39,439 bases of DNA from a virus: positions 1 through 39,439 of IMG/VR virus record IMGVR_UViG_3300035698_005395; one strand, written 5' to 3'. Position 1 is the first letter of the stretch, and each line of letters begins with the position of its first letter. The translations under genes were made by a program, and so were the position numbers. Below, in pieces: positions 16,466 to 23,412 of the stretch. Under the pieces are notes generated by a model. It had not been told where the DNA came from. It worked only from the letters and a program-made list of their open reading frames with translations, and did not search any database.

Positions 16466-17064
16466 TGAATTTAGATGAAGTAAGGGACAGGTCAGCAAGA
16501 TGTAAGTTGTGTGACCTACATAAGGGAAGAATAAACCCAGTGTTTGCCAAAGGCGATCCAAAGACTAAGTTTATGATCTGCGGTATGGTTCCTGCTCATG
16601 ATGAGAATGCTCAAGGTGTACCGTTTGTCGGTAGAGCAGGGCAGTTACTAGATAAGATAATGGCTAATGTTCGTATACATAATGCTTATATAACTAATCT
16701 AGTGAAGTGTTTTCTAGCACCAGGTAAGAAATTGGACCCGGACTGGGTCGGGGCTTGTGAACATTTTCTAGCCGAGCAAATATATTTGATACAGCCTTAT
16801 GTAATTATAACCTTGGGAGCGGATGCTACTAATGCCATGTTAGCTATGCCTATGGATACCCCCATTGGGCGATTGAGGGGAGCTTACCACACCATTAATG
16901 ATTATATTAAGGTGGTTCCTACCTATCACCCATCCTATCTTTTAAGAAAGGGCGGAGAGTTTAGTGACGATTTTGGTAAAGTTATAGAAGATTTTACGTT
17001 AGCTAGAGAGCTTCATTCCAGTATATTAATGGATTGCTCATATAATGAAAGACTGCCCTTTTGA
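16465..17064 (+). CDS. uracil-DNA glycosylase, family 4-like
   Basis: A 199-residue protein. The four-Cys Fe-S ligand set of family 4 UDGs is visible (C-x2-C near 13-16, then one Cys near 75 and one near 92). GMVPAHDENAQGVPFVGRAGQLLD takes the place of the GExPGxxEDxxG motif, YITNLVKC is motif-like, and TYHPSYLLR is the C-terminal HPS motif. It removes uracil from DNA, working with dUTPase to limit uracil or acting in repair. The Met-Val variant in motif 1 is unusual. It is coupled to the preceding gene. Confidence 0.85.
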   Translation: MNLDEVRDRSARCKLCDLHKGRINPVFAKGDPKTKFMICGMVPAHDENAQGVPFVGRAGQLLDKIMANVRIHNAYITNLVKCFLAPGKKLDPDWVGACEHFLAEQIYLIQPYVIITLGADATNAMLAMPMDTPIGRLRGAYHTINDYIKVVPTYHPSYLLRKGGEFSDDFGKVIEDFTLARELHSSILMDCSYNERLPF

Positions 17065-17113
17065 GTAGCAATAAACTAACCTCTTGTAACTATACAGATT
17101 TAAAATAAAACAC

Positions 17114-17141
17114 TTGACAAATCTAAAATAATGATTACATT
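17114..17141 (+). promoter_or_regulatory. sigma70-like promoter (family 1)
   Basis: TTGACA (17114-17119), 16 nt ending TGAT, then TACATT (17136-17141), in the 100-nt gap before the HNH gene at 17166. Confidence 0.6.
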
Positions 17142-17165
17142 ATATGCCAGAAAGGAAAAAAGGTG

Positions 17166-17678
17166 ATGGGACGGCAAAACGTTATCGTGTTGAACTACGA
17201 CTACAGTTACTTGAACACTGTAAGCTGGCAGAAAGCCATCAGCTATATTGTTACACAGAAAGCTGAGATTGTTAAAGCAGCCGAAGAAGCTATTAAGACT
17301 GTCGATCAATATTTGACCAAGCCTATCATTGTAAGGTTGCTTAAGATGGTTCGTAGTGTTTACAAAAAGAAAGTACCTTTTTCTTTTAAGAATGTTATGA
17401 AGAGGGACAAGTACATCTGTCAGTACTGCGGTGGCACCGACGGTATCACCATTGATCATGTACTACCAAAATCTAAAGGTGGTAGAAATTATTTCATTAA
17501 CTGTGTAGCAGCTTGTAAGGCCTGTAACAATAAGAAAGGTCGCAGATTACTACATGAGACCGGCATGAAGCTGAGAAAGCAACCATACGCACCCACATTG
17601 ATGCAGTTCTTGGAGTTAAGACTGGAAGTGTCTGGTGTAGCTGATGCCCTTAAGGACTATTGGGAGAGTATGAGGTAG
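17166..17678 (+). CDS. HNH endonuclease
   Basis: A 170-residue HNH nuclease. The motif is complete: CQYCGG, then IDHVLPKSKGGRN (catalytic His and Asn) and ACKACNNKKG, giving zinc cysteines and the ββα-metal active site at residues about 80-120. It resembles free-standing 5-methylcytosine/HNH-type nucleases and homing-like phage nucleases. It lies at the left border of the tRNA region, where mobile HNH genes are common. ATG 17166 follows a GTG that could also serve as start at 17163. Confidence 0.88.
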   Translation: MGRQNVIVLNYDYSYLNTVSWQKAISYIVTQKAEIVKAAEEAIKTVDQYLTKPIIVRLLKMVRSVYKKKVPFSFKNVMKRDKYICQYCGGTDGITIDHVLPKSKGGRNYFINCVAACKACNNKKGRRLLHETGMKLRKQPYAPTLMQFLELRLEVSGVADALKDYWESMR

Positions 17679-17679
17679 T

Positions 17680-17898
17680 ATGAATTTAAGAATTCCGGAA
17701 GACACTTGGGTACCGATGCATAACAGTGTTAACGTCTGTTATTCAGTAGTCGTTATAAACACCGAAGGGTTGATACACTTTGTAAAGGAACCAGGTTTTA
17801 ATTATCTTAAGGATGCTGTAGATCGTGCTAGTAGACATGATTGTGAAACAAGAATAATAAAGCAAACAACGACTTACACGGAAGAAGTTATAGTTTAA
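17680..17898 (+). CDS. hypothetical protein, 72 aa
   Basis: Unrecognised small protein starting 1 nt after the HNH stop (GGTAGTATG). It is co-transcribed with the nuclease and ends 2 nt before a tRNA. No motif. Confidence 0.5.
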   Translation: MNLRIPEDTWVPMHNSVNVCYSVVVINTEGLIHFVKEPGFNYLKDAVDRASRHDCETRIIKQTTTYTEEVIV

Positions 17899-17900
17899 TT

Positions 17901-17986
17901 GGAGAGATCCCATAATGGTATCGGAGCGGTTTGCTAAACCGTCGCTGGTAAAACAGTTCAGGGTTCGAATCCCTGTCTCTCCGCCA
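17901..17986 (+). tRNA. tRNA-Ser(GCT)
   Basis: Acceptor GGAGAGA pairs with TCTCTCC; anticodon loop TTGCTAA gives GCU; a long class II variable arm is present; T loop TTCGAAT; G73 and encoded CCA (17984-17986). First tRNA of the cluster. Confidence 0.95.
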
Positions 17987-18009
17987 TAAAATATTAAGGA
18001 GAAAGAGAA

Positions 18010-18057
18010 ATGGAATCTGACTTTAGTGACTTTAAAAATGGAGAGGTAGCTCAGTAG
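18010..18057 (+). CDS. 15-codon mini-ORF running into tRNA-Phe
   Basis: ATG 18010 follows aaggagaaagagaa, a good ribosome-binding site, but the frame closes with a TAG inside the D arm of tRNA-Phe. It may be a gene remnant truncated by tRNA insertion or a spurious start. See the pattern with 22891, 25707 and 26309. Confidence 0.25.
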   Translation: MESDFSDFKNGEVAQ

Positions 18058-18113
18058 GTAGAGCAGGGGACTGAAAATCTTCGTGTCGCCAGGTTCAATT
18101 CCGGCTCTCTCCA
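18040..18113 (+). tRNA. tRNA-Phe(GAA)
   Basis: Acceptor GGAGAGG/TCTCTCC; anticodon arm GGGGA-CTGAAAA-TCTTC gives GAA. The T stem is imperfect (CCAGG opposite CCGGC, two mismatches), so activity is slightly doubtful. CCA is not fully encoded. Confidence 0.85.
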
Positions 18114-18208
18114 CAAGCCTAACGCCACTACCAATGAATGTTATTGTTGTGGTAAAGGGTCAGTAAATTGACAGTGTACGCAAACAAAAATGCCAAAAGG
18201 AGAACAAA

Positions 18209-18352
18209 ATGACAGCAGATCTAAAAGGAATGGCCAGACTTATAGAATCATTAATAAATGTTATAGTTAGTACCAGAGATGATGAAGACGCAACTGTATC
18301 GAATGTTGCTAGAGAAAAGCTCAAAGAAGTGATTAACAGTATAGGTTTTTAA
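18209..18352 (+). CDS. small protein, 47 aa
   Basis: ATG 18209 lies 7 nt behind aaaaggag. The predicted product is helical and amphipathic (MTADLKGMARLIESLINVIV...) with an acidic middle. No family recognised. The strong ribosome-binding site is the main argument that it is real. Confidence 0.5.
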   Translation: MTADLKGMARLIESLINVIVSTRDDEDATVSNVAREKLKEVINSIGF

Positions 18353-18356
18353 CCAA

Positions 18357-18500
18357 CAGTAGTAACGTTTAAGTGGTAAGAACAACGCCGCCACCAGCGG
18401 TGTCTAACTACCCAAAAACACTATCGTTATGGTAGATGGTTAGTATAAAAAACTGTACTCGGGATGGTACACAGTCGTCTGTATGGTTTGGGACGATAAA
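18357..18500 (+). other. non-coding stretch with several inverted repeats
   Basis: No convincing ORF. Complementary pairs include CGCCGC/GCGGTG around 18388-18404, CTACC/GGTAG, TATCG/CGATA enclosing most of the second half, GTAC/GTAC and ACAG/CTGT. The compact set of nested stems suggests a structured RNA or decayed tRNAs. One D-arm-like AGTGGTA occurs near 18371. Confidence 0.35.
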
Positions 18501-18504
18501 AAGA

Positions 18505-18589
18505 GCCCCAGTAGCTCAGCGGAGACCGAAAGGCGTAGAGCAACAGCCTTCTAAGCTGTGGGTCGTAGGTTCGAACCCTACCTGGGGTG
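18505..18589 (+). tRNA. tRNA-Arg(TCT) with enlarged D loop
   Basis: Acceptor GCCCCAG/CTGGGGT; anticodon arm CAGCC-TTCTAAG-CTGTG gives UCU; T loop TTCGAAC. The D arm GCTC...GAGC encloses about 20 nt, longer than normal, including a possible GACC-type mini stem. CCA not encoded. Confidence 0.85.
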
Positions 18590-18663
18590 CAAGAAAGGAG
18601 TTAACATGGTCATATTTTGTGAACCTTTTTATTGAGTTGTAAATAACTTAATAGGAGGGAAAT

Positions 18664-18978
18664 ATGAAACAAGGTACAACGCTTTACAGGTATTCTTTTC
18701 GTAAGATTGACAGTAAGTTTAAATTGATAGCCATCCCATTCAGATATAGATTTGATCCAGTACCAGGTACTGGTGGATGGCGGAATCATCTTCCAGTGAG
18801 ACCTAGTTACAGGAGGATGCGGGTCACTCAAGAAAGAAGATGGACATTTGCTCATAGAGAATACGTAAGAGGTAAGAGGAGTTTTAGAGTCTTACCAGAT
18901 CCTTGGGACGAGCGTAGAATAGCTGATGACTATAACAGAGGTTGGAAAAGAACCAAGAAAAAACGACAATGGATGTGA
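18664..18978 (+). CDS. hypothetical very basic protein, 104 aa
   Basis: Strongly Arg/Lys-rich protein (RRMRVTQERRW, WKRTKKKRQW), so nucleic-acid binding or interaction with acidic partners is plausible. ATG 18664 follows aataggaggg. No recognised domain. Confidence 0.6.
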   Translation: MKQGTTLYRYSFRKIDSKFKLIAIPFRYRFDPVPGTGGWRNHLPVRPSYRRMRVTQERRWTFAHREYVRGKRSFRVLPDPWDERRIADDYNRGWKRTKKKRQWM

Positions 18979-19163
18979 CTATGAACATATGGCTTACAAA
19001 AGAGTGGTATAAATATTTATTTGAGAAGAAAGATTTGAATACATCTTGGTTTAGAGTTATACTATGTAGAATTAAAGGCCACCCACATGATGTCGTATGG
19101 TATAATCCAGATAGTTTAGAGCCTAATATGCATTGTAGAAATTGTCGCGATGATTTAGGTTAG
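18969..19163 (+). CDS. small zinc-knuckle protein, about 64 aa
   Basis: Overlaps the end of the basic protein. HCRNCRDDLG at the C-terminus and an upstream Cys-x5-His pattern (CRIKGHPH) suggest one zinc site. ATG 18969 or 18981 could be the start; neither has a strong ribosome-binding site, so coupling is likely. Confidence 0.5.
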   Translation: MDVTMNIWLTKEWYKYLFEKKDLNTSWFRVILCRIKGHPHDVVWYNPDSLEPNMHCRNCRDDLG

Positions 19164-19177
19164 ACATAGGAGGAATT

Positions 19178-19393
19178 ATGATTGAAATAGATGCCATGGT
19201 GGGCGGCGGCAAAGCTCACTTTAAGTTTGAATCCAATGCCGGTTGTTGTATAACACTAAATAAACTCGATAGCTATTTGGATTTACTTAACAGAAAAGGT
19301 TGTCCAGAGGACTGCAATTTATGTGATTTTGTTCAATACGACAATATTATTAAAGAAATAAGTGAGGCAGACGCCTTGACAAACAGAATTTAG
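19178..19393 (+). CDS. small Cys-rich protein, 71 aa
   Basis: ATG 19178 follows ataggagg. Four to five cysteines (GCC, GCPEDCNLC) point to metal binding. The last codons contain the TTGACA of the next promoter. Function unknown. Confidence 0.58.
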   Translation: MIEIDAMVGGGKAHFKFESNAGCCITLNKLDSYLDLLNRKGCPEDCNLCDFVQYDNIIKEISEADALTNRI

Positions 19394-19403
19394 TGCTTAT
19401 CTT
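19376..19403 (+). promoter_or_regulatory. sigma70-like promoter (family 1)
   Basis: TTGACA (19376-19381), 16 nt ending TGCT, TATCTT (19398-19403). It precedes the two small genes at 19422 and 19555. Confidence 0.6.
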
Positions 19404-19421
19404 GTATATAAGAGAGGGAAA

Positions 19422-19553
19422 ATGAATCATTGTGCATTTTGTAAACATAGAAAAGAGTGTCCACTTAGTGAGACTAAACAGTGGTGTGAGAGTTATTATG
19501 AGGATAGGGAAGCAGTAAAGGAATGTTTAGAACAATTAACCAAGGAGAATTAA
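19422..19553 (+). CDS. small Cys-rich protein, 43 aa
   Basis: MNHCAFCKHRKECPLSET begins with a CxxC...C...C pattern typical of tiny phage zinc proteins. ATG 19422 follows agagaggga directly downstream of a family 1 promoter. It ends 1 nt before the next ATG. Confidence 0.6.
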   Translation: MNHCAFCKHRKECPLSETKQWCESYYEDREAVKECLEQLTKEN

Positions 19554-19554
19554 A

Positions 19555-19791
19555 ATGGCAGACCATTCAATTATGGCAGGTAAGAGTAAGATCGACAACC
19601 TCATTGTGACCAACGATAAGATGGTAACTTTGACAATCGACAAGGGTCAAGACCTCACGGATCTAATCCAGAATCTTGAGGCTGCTCGAAGAGACAACCG
19701 CACCACTACCAAAGCCCGTCTATGGATCAAGAACGGTAAAATTTTTGTATCCAATAGATTCAAGGCTGGTTACAGTCGAGTGTCTATCTAA
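19555..19791 (+). CDS. hypothetical protein, 78 aa
   Basis: ATG 19555 follows aaggagaattaaa. A well-balanced alpha/beta protein (TLTIDKGQDLTDLIQNLEAAR) with no recognised motif. Base composition is richer in GC than its neighbours. It is followed at once by a strong hairpin, so it closes the transcription unit. Confidence 0.6.
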   Translation: MADHSIMAGKSKIDNLIVTNDKMVTLTIDKGQDLTDLIQNLEAARRDNRTTTKARLWIKNGKIFVSNRFKAGYSRVSI

Positions 19792-19797
19792 AACAAC

Positions 19798-19813
19798 GGG
19801 GGCTTAGGCCCCC
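19798..19813 (+). terminator. probable terminator or processing hairpin
   Basis: GGGGGC-TTAG-GCCCCC, a perfect 6-bp GC stem just after the stop at 19791 and 6 nt before tRNA-Thr. The following ATTTC is a poor U tract, so it may instead mark RNA processing of the tRNA precursor. Confidence 0.5.
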
Positions 19814-19819
19814 ATTTCA

Positions 19820-19895
19820 GCCGGTATAGCTAAGCAGGCTTAGCAGCTCCCTTGTAAGGAGAAGTACGCGGGTTCAACTCCTGTTACCGGCTCCA
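19820..19895 (+). tRNA. tRNA-Thr(TGT)
   Basis: Acceptor GCCGGTA/TACCGGC; anticodon arm CTCC-CTTGTAA-GGAG gives UGU; T73 and encoded CCA. Six bases from tRNA-Cys. Confidence 0.95.
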
Positions 19896-19900
19896 TGTAT

Positions 19901-19975
19901 GGCGACGTAGCCAAGTCTGGCCCAAGGCTACAGGTTGCAACCCTGTGATCAGAAGTTCAAATCTTCTCGTCGCCT
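19901..19975 (+). tRNA. tRNA-Cys(GCA)
   Basis: Acceptor GGCGACG/CGTCGCC; anticodon arm ACAGG-TTGCAAC-CCTGT gives GCA; D stem GCC/GGC; T73; CCA not encoded. A tRNA-Cys suits the unusually Cys-rich small proteins around it. Confidence 0.93.
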
Positions 19976-19995
19976 CAAATTGTGTAAGGATTAAC

Positions 19996-20520
19996 ATGAA
20001 GAAAAGACCTGAACTTTTGTTACACCCTATAGTTCCACCACCTCTACATGGCTTAGCACCAAGGGTTGTACTTGGTAGTCCTTGGTGGAATAAGCATCGC
20101 AAAGAAGCTTATGCTAAGGGTGGTTACACCTGTTGTGCGTGTGGTGTCCTTAAAACAGAAGCCAAGTACCATCGGTGGCTTGAGGCTCATGAGTGTTACA
20201 GATTTGATTACGCAGCAGGGACAGCCAAGATGATAGAGATAGTAGCTTTGTGCCATAGTTGCCATAGTTTTATTCATTCTGCCCGACTTGAAATAGAGTA
20301 CCAGAGAGGTAATATCTCTAAAGATAGGCATGATGACATACTTAATCATGGTAGAAAGCTTTTGAAGAGAGTTAAACTTGATAAGAACCCCTTTATAGTA
20401 GATGAGAATGCTAAACTGGCTGATTGGGGTCAGTGGCGAATGATAATTGAGGGGAAAGAGTACAAGTCTAGATTTAAGAATGAAGATGAATGGAAGAAAT
20501 TTTATGGTGTAAGGGGTTGA
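19996..20520 (+). CDS. HNH-like (Cys/His) nuclease domain protein
   Basis: A 174-residue protein with YTCCACG, EAHECYRFDY and ALCHSCHSFIHSAR, a CxxC...H...CxxC/H arrangement of a ββα-metal (HNH-like) fold at residues about 46-100. The HECY His is a plausible catalytic residue. Such proteins are common in large phages beside tRNAs. ATG 19996 follows taagga. Its stop lies inside the TTGACA of the next promoter. Confidence 0.7.
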   Translation: MKKRPELLLHPIVPPPLHGLAPRVVLGSPWWNKHRKEAYAKGGYTCCACGVLKTEAKYHRWLEAHECYRFDYAAGTAKMIEIVALCHSCHSFIHSARLEIEYQRGNISKDRHDDILNHGRKLLKRVKLDKNPFIVDENAKLADWGQWRMIIEGKEYKSRFKNEDEWKKFYGVRG

Positions 20521-20544
20521 CAAACAGTAAAAGGTGTTTATCTT
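20517..20544 (+). promoter_or_regulatory. sigma70-like promoter (family 1)
   Basis: TTGACA (20517-20522), 16 nt ending TGTT, TATCTT (20539-20544). It drives the genes at 20565 and 21192 and tRNA-Ala. Confidence 0.6.
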
Positions 20545-20564
20545 ACAATTAACAAAGGAGGGGT

Positions 20565-21191
20565 ATGGGACACATCACGGAAGACATGAGTTTTGCTCAA
20601 AGAAAGAAAGCTAACATCCAGTATTTCAATGAGTATATCGCACCATTTAGAGATGGTTGGTACAAGATAGATGTAGTATCTTTGGAAGCTATCCAGGCAG
20701 CTAAAGAATTGGAGGAGGGTTTCCTTAAAGCGAAACCTAAAGAGGCAAACCACGTGGCTGACTCTTATGGTCAAGCAAGGCGTTTTAAATACGGACCAAG
20801 ATGTGAAGCCCTATGTAAAGATACATATAATGTATTAAGCTCGTTCGATAAAACAATTGGCGACTCTAGAGATTACGGAGACGCTGACTTCAAAAAGATT
20901 GGCATAGGTATAAAGACAGCACAGTTTGGTAGTTGTGCTATGGTATATAAAGAACCAAAAAATCCTGAAATTGTAATGTCCTATACAGATGAGGGTGACT
21001 ACTATATATGCGGCTTGGCTACTCTGGATGTTATTAGGCAATATTCATCCGAAGATTTTCTTAACGATACACGGCCAGCACATAAGTTATACGCACAGAA
21101 AGTAGGTTTCTATGGCTATAACAAATTGATCCCTTTACATAATTATCTGACTATGCCTAAATTGATTAACCTTTTAGCGGAGACAAAATAG
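20565..21191 (+). CDS. hypothetical protein, 208 aa
   Basis: A soluble alpha/beta protein without a motif I recognise. ATG 20565 follows aaaggaggggt at short spacing; the in-frame ATG at 20586 is an alternative. It ends with TAG and the next codon is the ATG of the following gene, so both genes share one reading frame separated by a single amber codon. Confidence 0.62.
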   Translation: MGHITEDMSFAQRKKANIQYFNEYIAPFRDGWYKIDVVSLEAIQAAKELEEGFLKAKPKEANHVADSYGQARRFKYGPRCEALCKDTYNVLSSFDKTIGDSRDYGDADFKKIGIGIKTAQFGSCAMVYKEPKNPEIVMSYTDEGDYYICGLATLDVIRQYSSEDFLNDTRPAHKLYAQKVGFYGYNKLIPLHNYLTMPKLINLLAETK

Positions 21192-21575
21192 ATGTGGTAT
21201 CATATTAATAGTTATCCCGAGAAGGGGTCCTGTGCGTTTAGTACTCGGTATTGTGTTAGTTCTTGGGTCGAGGCCCAGCTTTTAAAAATAAAGTGTCAAC
21301 GTAATGAGCCTGATGACTATATAGAGATTAGGAAAGACACTAAACATGCTGATAGAGACTTCTTACAATATGAGTGTCCAGAGTGTAAGAACTTAATGAG
21401 TGATAGGGAGTTAGATGCCACGTGGGACTGGGCAGGGCCTCACTGTAACGAGTGCGGCTGTACAGGCATGGCAATGTTCGCTTCAGTTCAGAAAGACCAG
21501 CCAGTTAGATCTGGGAAAGGGGAACTGGATAGACTTGAAAAACAGGTGAAAGATAGTTTAAAAGAATTAACTTAA
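21192..21575 (+). CDS. zinc-ribbon protein, 127 aa
   Basis: YECPECKNLM (about 60-69) and HCNECGCTG (about 86-94) form a classical two-CxxC zinc ribbon, and the C-terminus is a charged helix. There is no independent ribosome-binding site between the TAG of the upstream gene and this ATG, so it depends on re-initiation or amber readthrough. Confidence 0.62.
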   Translation: MWYHINSYPEKGSCAFSTRYCVSSWVEAQLLKIKCQRNEPDDYIEIRKDTKHADRDFLQYECPECKNLMSDRELDATWDWAGPHCNECGCTGMAMFASVQKDQPVRSGKGELDRLEKQVKDSLKELT

Positions 21576-21576
21576 G

Positions 21577-21648
21577 GGGGCCATAGCCAAATGGGAAGGC
21601 GTCTGCTTTGCAAGCAGGTAATTGAAGGTTCGAGTCCTTCTGGTTCCA
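21577..21648 (+). tRNA. tRNA-Ala(TGC)
   Basis: Acceptor GGGGCCA/TGGTTCC (with G-U pairs); anticodon arm TCTGC-TTTGCAA-GCAGG gives UGC; T stem GAAGG/CCTTC; A73. Confidence 0.93.
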
Positions 21649-21660
21649 CAAACAAGAGCC

Positions 21661-21694
21661 GCGAGCTACCGTAGCCGCTTTGGGTTGGTTTTTT
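21661..21694 (+). terminator. possible Rho-independent terminator
   Basis: An imperfect stem (GCG-A-GCT / AGC-CGC, 21661-21678) followed by TTTGGGTTGG and six T. The stem is short and the U run begins 10 nt later, so this is tentative. Confidence 0.35.
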
Positions 21695-21709
21695 AGTTAG
21701 GGGGATATC

Positions 21710-21886
21710 ATGGGTATGGTAAAATGTTTGGAATGCGGTGCTATACTAGAGTCTAAGCACAGACATGACTTTGTAGCATGTGACTGTCCACAGCACACTT
21801 TCGTCGATGGTGGTAACGATTACTTAAGATGTGGTGGTAAGGATCTCAACAAGATAGAGGTGTTAGATGAATCTATTAAAGCTTGA
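21710..21886 (+). CDS. conserved small phage zinc protein, 58 aa
   Basis: MGMVKCLECGAILESKHRHD followed by a CDC and a late Cys (RCGGKD) segment. This closely fits a small conserved family widespread in phages (KCxxCG...SKHRHDFV...CDC...VDGGNDYLRCGG). It probably binds zinc; function unknown. It overlaps the Smr gene by 20 nt. Confidence 0.72.
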   Translation: MGMVKCLECGAILESKHRHDFVACDCPQHTFVDGGNDYLRCGGKDLNKIEVLDESIKA

Positions 21887-22100
21887 TCTACATGGTCTTA
21901 GGCATGAGGAAGTTAAACGTGAGGTTATAAGACATATAGAAGCCAACTGGGGGAGTGGTGATGAACTTGAGATCATAACTGGCCGCAGTATAAAAATGAA
22001 AGGTCTGGTGCTTAATGTACTGGATGAATATAAGTTGATGTATACTATTGGTAGGATGTTCGATCCAAACGGTCCAAGGATTATAACTTGGTTAGAATGA
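21867..22100 (+). CDS. Smr-domain protein, 77 aa
   Basis: A single minimal Smr (MutS-related) domain. LDLHGLRHEEV (residues 6-16) matches the LDLHG signature and IITGRS..MKG (about 37-46) the (T/H)GxG-type second motif. Smr domains act as endonucleases or nucleic-acid-binding modules, including ribosome or mRNA cleavage at stalled ribosomes. Here it is stand-alone. That association with translation rescue would fit a neighbourhood full of tRNAs and a tmRNA, but it is inference. Confidence 0.78.
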   Translation: MNLLKLDLHGLRHEEVKREVIRHIEANWGSGDELEIITGRSIKMKGLVLNVLDEYKLMYTIGRMFDPNGPRIITWLE

Positions 22101-22105
22101 ATAAA

Positions 22106-22178
22106 GGCCCCATAACTCAGTGGTGAGAGTGCCTCTCTTACAAGGAGGAAGTCCTAAGTTCGACTCTTAGTGGGGCCA
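22106..22178 (+). tRNA. tRNA-Val(TAC)
   Basis: Acceptor GGCCCCA/TGGGGCC; anticodon arm CCTCT-CTTACAA-GGAGG gives UAC; T loop TTCGACT; A73. Confidence 0.94.
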
Positions 22179-22224
22179 CATGGAGCTTTAATGCTCTAAT
22201 TAAATGGTATAAAGGAGAAGTATT

Positions 22225-22602
22225 ATGGAAGCAGGATTAAGAGGATTAAGCAGTGTACGAGTTGATAAGGATTTTTTACTGGCCAAATTGAAGGTGAATC
22301 TTGAGGCCCACAAGAAAACCTACAAAGAGGCGATGGTGGCTTGGAATGAACAGGTTGTAGACATACTTAAGAAAGAGCTTAAGAAAGTGAAATCTGACAA
22401 TGAGTATAGTCCGAACTGTTTTGTGGCAAAGCCAGAGAGTCATTCTAAGGACTATGTTAGTACTATTGATCTTCTGGAAGCAAGTCTAGACAAAGAGTTT
22501 GTCTTGTCTAAACAAGAGTTTGGTCAGTATGTTAGAGACGAGTGGGCCTGGAAAGAAGGTTTCACGACTACCGTTTCCGGTTGTATGAACTACAACAAAT
22601 AG
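22225..22602 (+). CDS. conserved phage-type hypothetical protein, 125 aa
   Basis: A helical, Lys-rich protein. The N-terminal half has VDKDFLLAKLKVNLEAHKKTYKEA, with a central conserved-looking KPESHSKDYVSTIDLLEAS and a C-terminal DEWAWKEGF. This layout recurs in orphan phage proteins of similar size. ATG 22225 follows aaaggagaagt. Function unknown. Confidence 0.65.
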   Translation: MEAGLRGLSSVRVDKDFLLAKLKVNLEAHKKTYKEAMVAWNEQVVDILKKELKKVKSDNEYSPNCFVAKPESHSKDYVSTIDLLEASLDKEFVLSKQEFGQYVRDEWAWKEGFTTTVSGCMNYNK

Positions 22603-22610
22603 ATAAACGC

Positions 22611-22698
22611 GGAGAGATGGCCGAGTGGCTTAAGGCACTGTCCTGGAAAGGCAGCAACTGTAAAAGGTTCGCAGGTTCAAATCCTGCTCTCTCCGCCA
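22611..22698 (+). tRNA. tRNA-Ser(GGA)
   Basis: Acceptor GGAGAGA/TCTCTCC; anticodon arm CTGTC-CTGGAAA-GGCAG gives GGA; long variable arm; G73 and encoded CCA. It begins 8 nt after the preceding stop. Confidence 0.95.
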
Positions 22699-22712
22699 CA
22701 ATTAAAAGACCT

Positions 22713-22795
22713 GGAAGAGTGGCCGAGAGGCTTAAGGCATCTGTTTTGAAAACAGAAGGGTGAAAGCTCCGTGGGTTCAAATCCTACCTCTTCCG
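22713..22795 (+). tRNA. tRNA-Ser(TGA)
   Basis: Acceptor GGAAGAG/CTCTTCC; anticodon arm TCTGT-TTTGAAA-ACAGA gives UGA; long variable arm; G73. With GCT and GGA, most Ser codons are covered. Confidence 0.95.
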
Positions 22796-22808
22796 CAAGA
22801 AAGTTATC

Positions 22809-22878
22809 GCGGGGAGGGTGTTGGTTCCCAACTAGGACTCATAATTCTGGAGACGCTGGTTCGATTCCGGTCCCCGCA
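22809..22878 (+). tRNA. tRNA-Met(CAT), short D arm
   Basis: Acceptor GCGGGGA/TCCCCGC; anticodon loop CTCATAA gives CAU on a 5-bp stem (TAGGA/TTCTG); T loop TTCGATT. At 70 nt it is short, with only a 3-bp D stem (GTT/AAC). It could be Met or lysidine-type Ile. Confidence 0.82.
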
Positions 22879-22890
22879 TAAAGGAAAATT

Positions 22891-22974
22891 ATGCTTGATT
22901 TAATAAAAGGATGCCCTAATTGTGGAAAGATGTTTAGGCAAGTCGCCAACATAGTTCAGCGGCAGAACGCCTGA
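22891..22974 (+). CDS. 27-codon mini-ORF ending in a tRNA gene
   Basis: ATG 22891 behind aaaggaaaatt encodes MLDLIKGCPNCGKMF, the start of a zinc-ribbon-like protein, but the frame runs into the tRNA at 22945 and stops there. Probably the remnant of a zinc protein truncated by a tRNA insertion. Confidence 0.35.
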   Translation: MLDLIKGCPNCGKMFRQVANIVQRQNA

Positions 22975-23016
22975 CTCATATTCAGGAAGTCACTGGTTCA
23001 AACCCAGTTGTTGGCA
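22945..23016 (+). tRNA. tRNA with CAT anticodon (Met or Ile2)
   Basis: Acceptor GCCAACA/TGTTGGC; anticodon arm CCTGA-CTCATAT-TCAGG gives CAU; normal D arm GTTC/GAAC; A73. Because another CAT tRNA lies 67 nt upstream, one of the two probably reads AUA after lysidine modification. Confidence 0.92.
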
Positions 23017-23021
23017 CACTC

Positions 23022-23096
23022 GCTAGCGTAGCTCAGTTTGGTTAGAGCGTGGTCCCTATAAGGCCAGGGTCGTTGGTTCGAATCCACCCGCTAGCA
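23022..23096 (+). tRNA. tRNA-Ile(TAT) with C33
   Basis: Acceptor GCTAGCG/CGCTAGC; anticodon arm TGGTC-CCTATAA-GGCCA gives UAU. Position 33 is C instead of the near-universal U, as also in the Ile(GAT) tRNA at 25798. Confidence 0.88.
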
Positions 23097-23113
23097 CAAG
23101 GAAAGGAATTATT

Positions 23114-23395
23114 ATGGTAAGGTTTGATTTTTTTGGACACGATGCTCAAGGAGGCCCTGGTAATTGTGTTTACAGTGATAACCATGAGCCGGTAGATTTT
23201 TTTAACCCTAGGCCATGCCCTTGTTGCGGGGAAGTAATGACAGCAAAAGGACATGATCCTTGTATTGCTAATTTACCTGGTGTCAAGGCGGCATGTTGTG
23301 GTCATGGAAGGGTAGATGGGTACGTTTTATTTGAGAATAATGTTATAGTAAGAGGTAAGTTCTCGACATTAGATAGTAGACAGATAGACAGTTAG
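23114..23395 (+). CDS. conserved phage zinc protein, 93 aa
   Basis: The centre reads PCPCCGEVMTAKGHDPCIANL, then AACCGHG and GYVLFENNVIVRG. This is a recurrent small-phage-protein family with four or more Cys and a His, probably binding zinc; role unknown. ATG 23114 follows aaggaaaggaatt. Confidence 0.72.
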   Translation: MVRFDFFGHDAQGGPGNCVYSDNHEPVDFFNPRPCPCCGEVMTAKGHDPCIANLPGVKAACCGHGRVDGYVLFENNVIVRGKFSTLDSRQIDS

Positions 23396-23412
23396 CCAAC
23401 TAGGAGGAAGAT

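Noticed and set aside
17163-17678. HNH gene as part of a self-splicing intron or intein
   Set aside because: It stands as an independent gene with its own promoter; flanking sequence shows no split gene or intron core.
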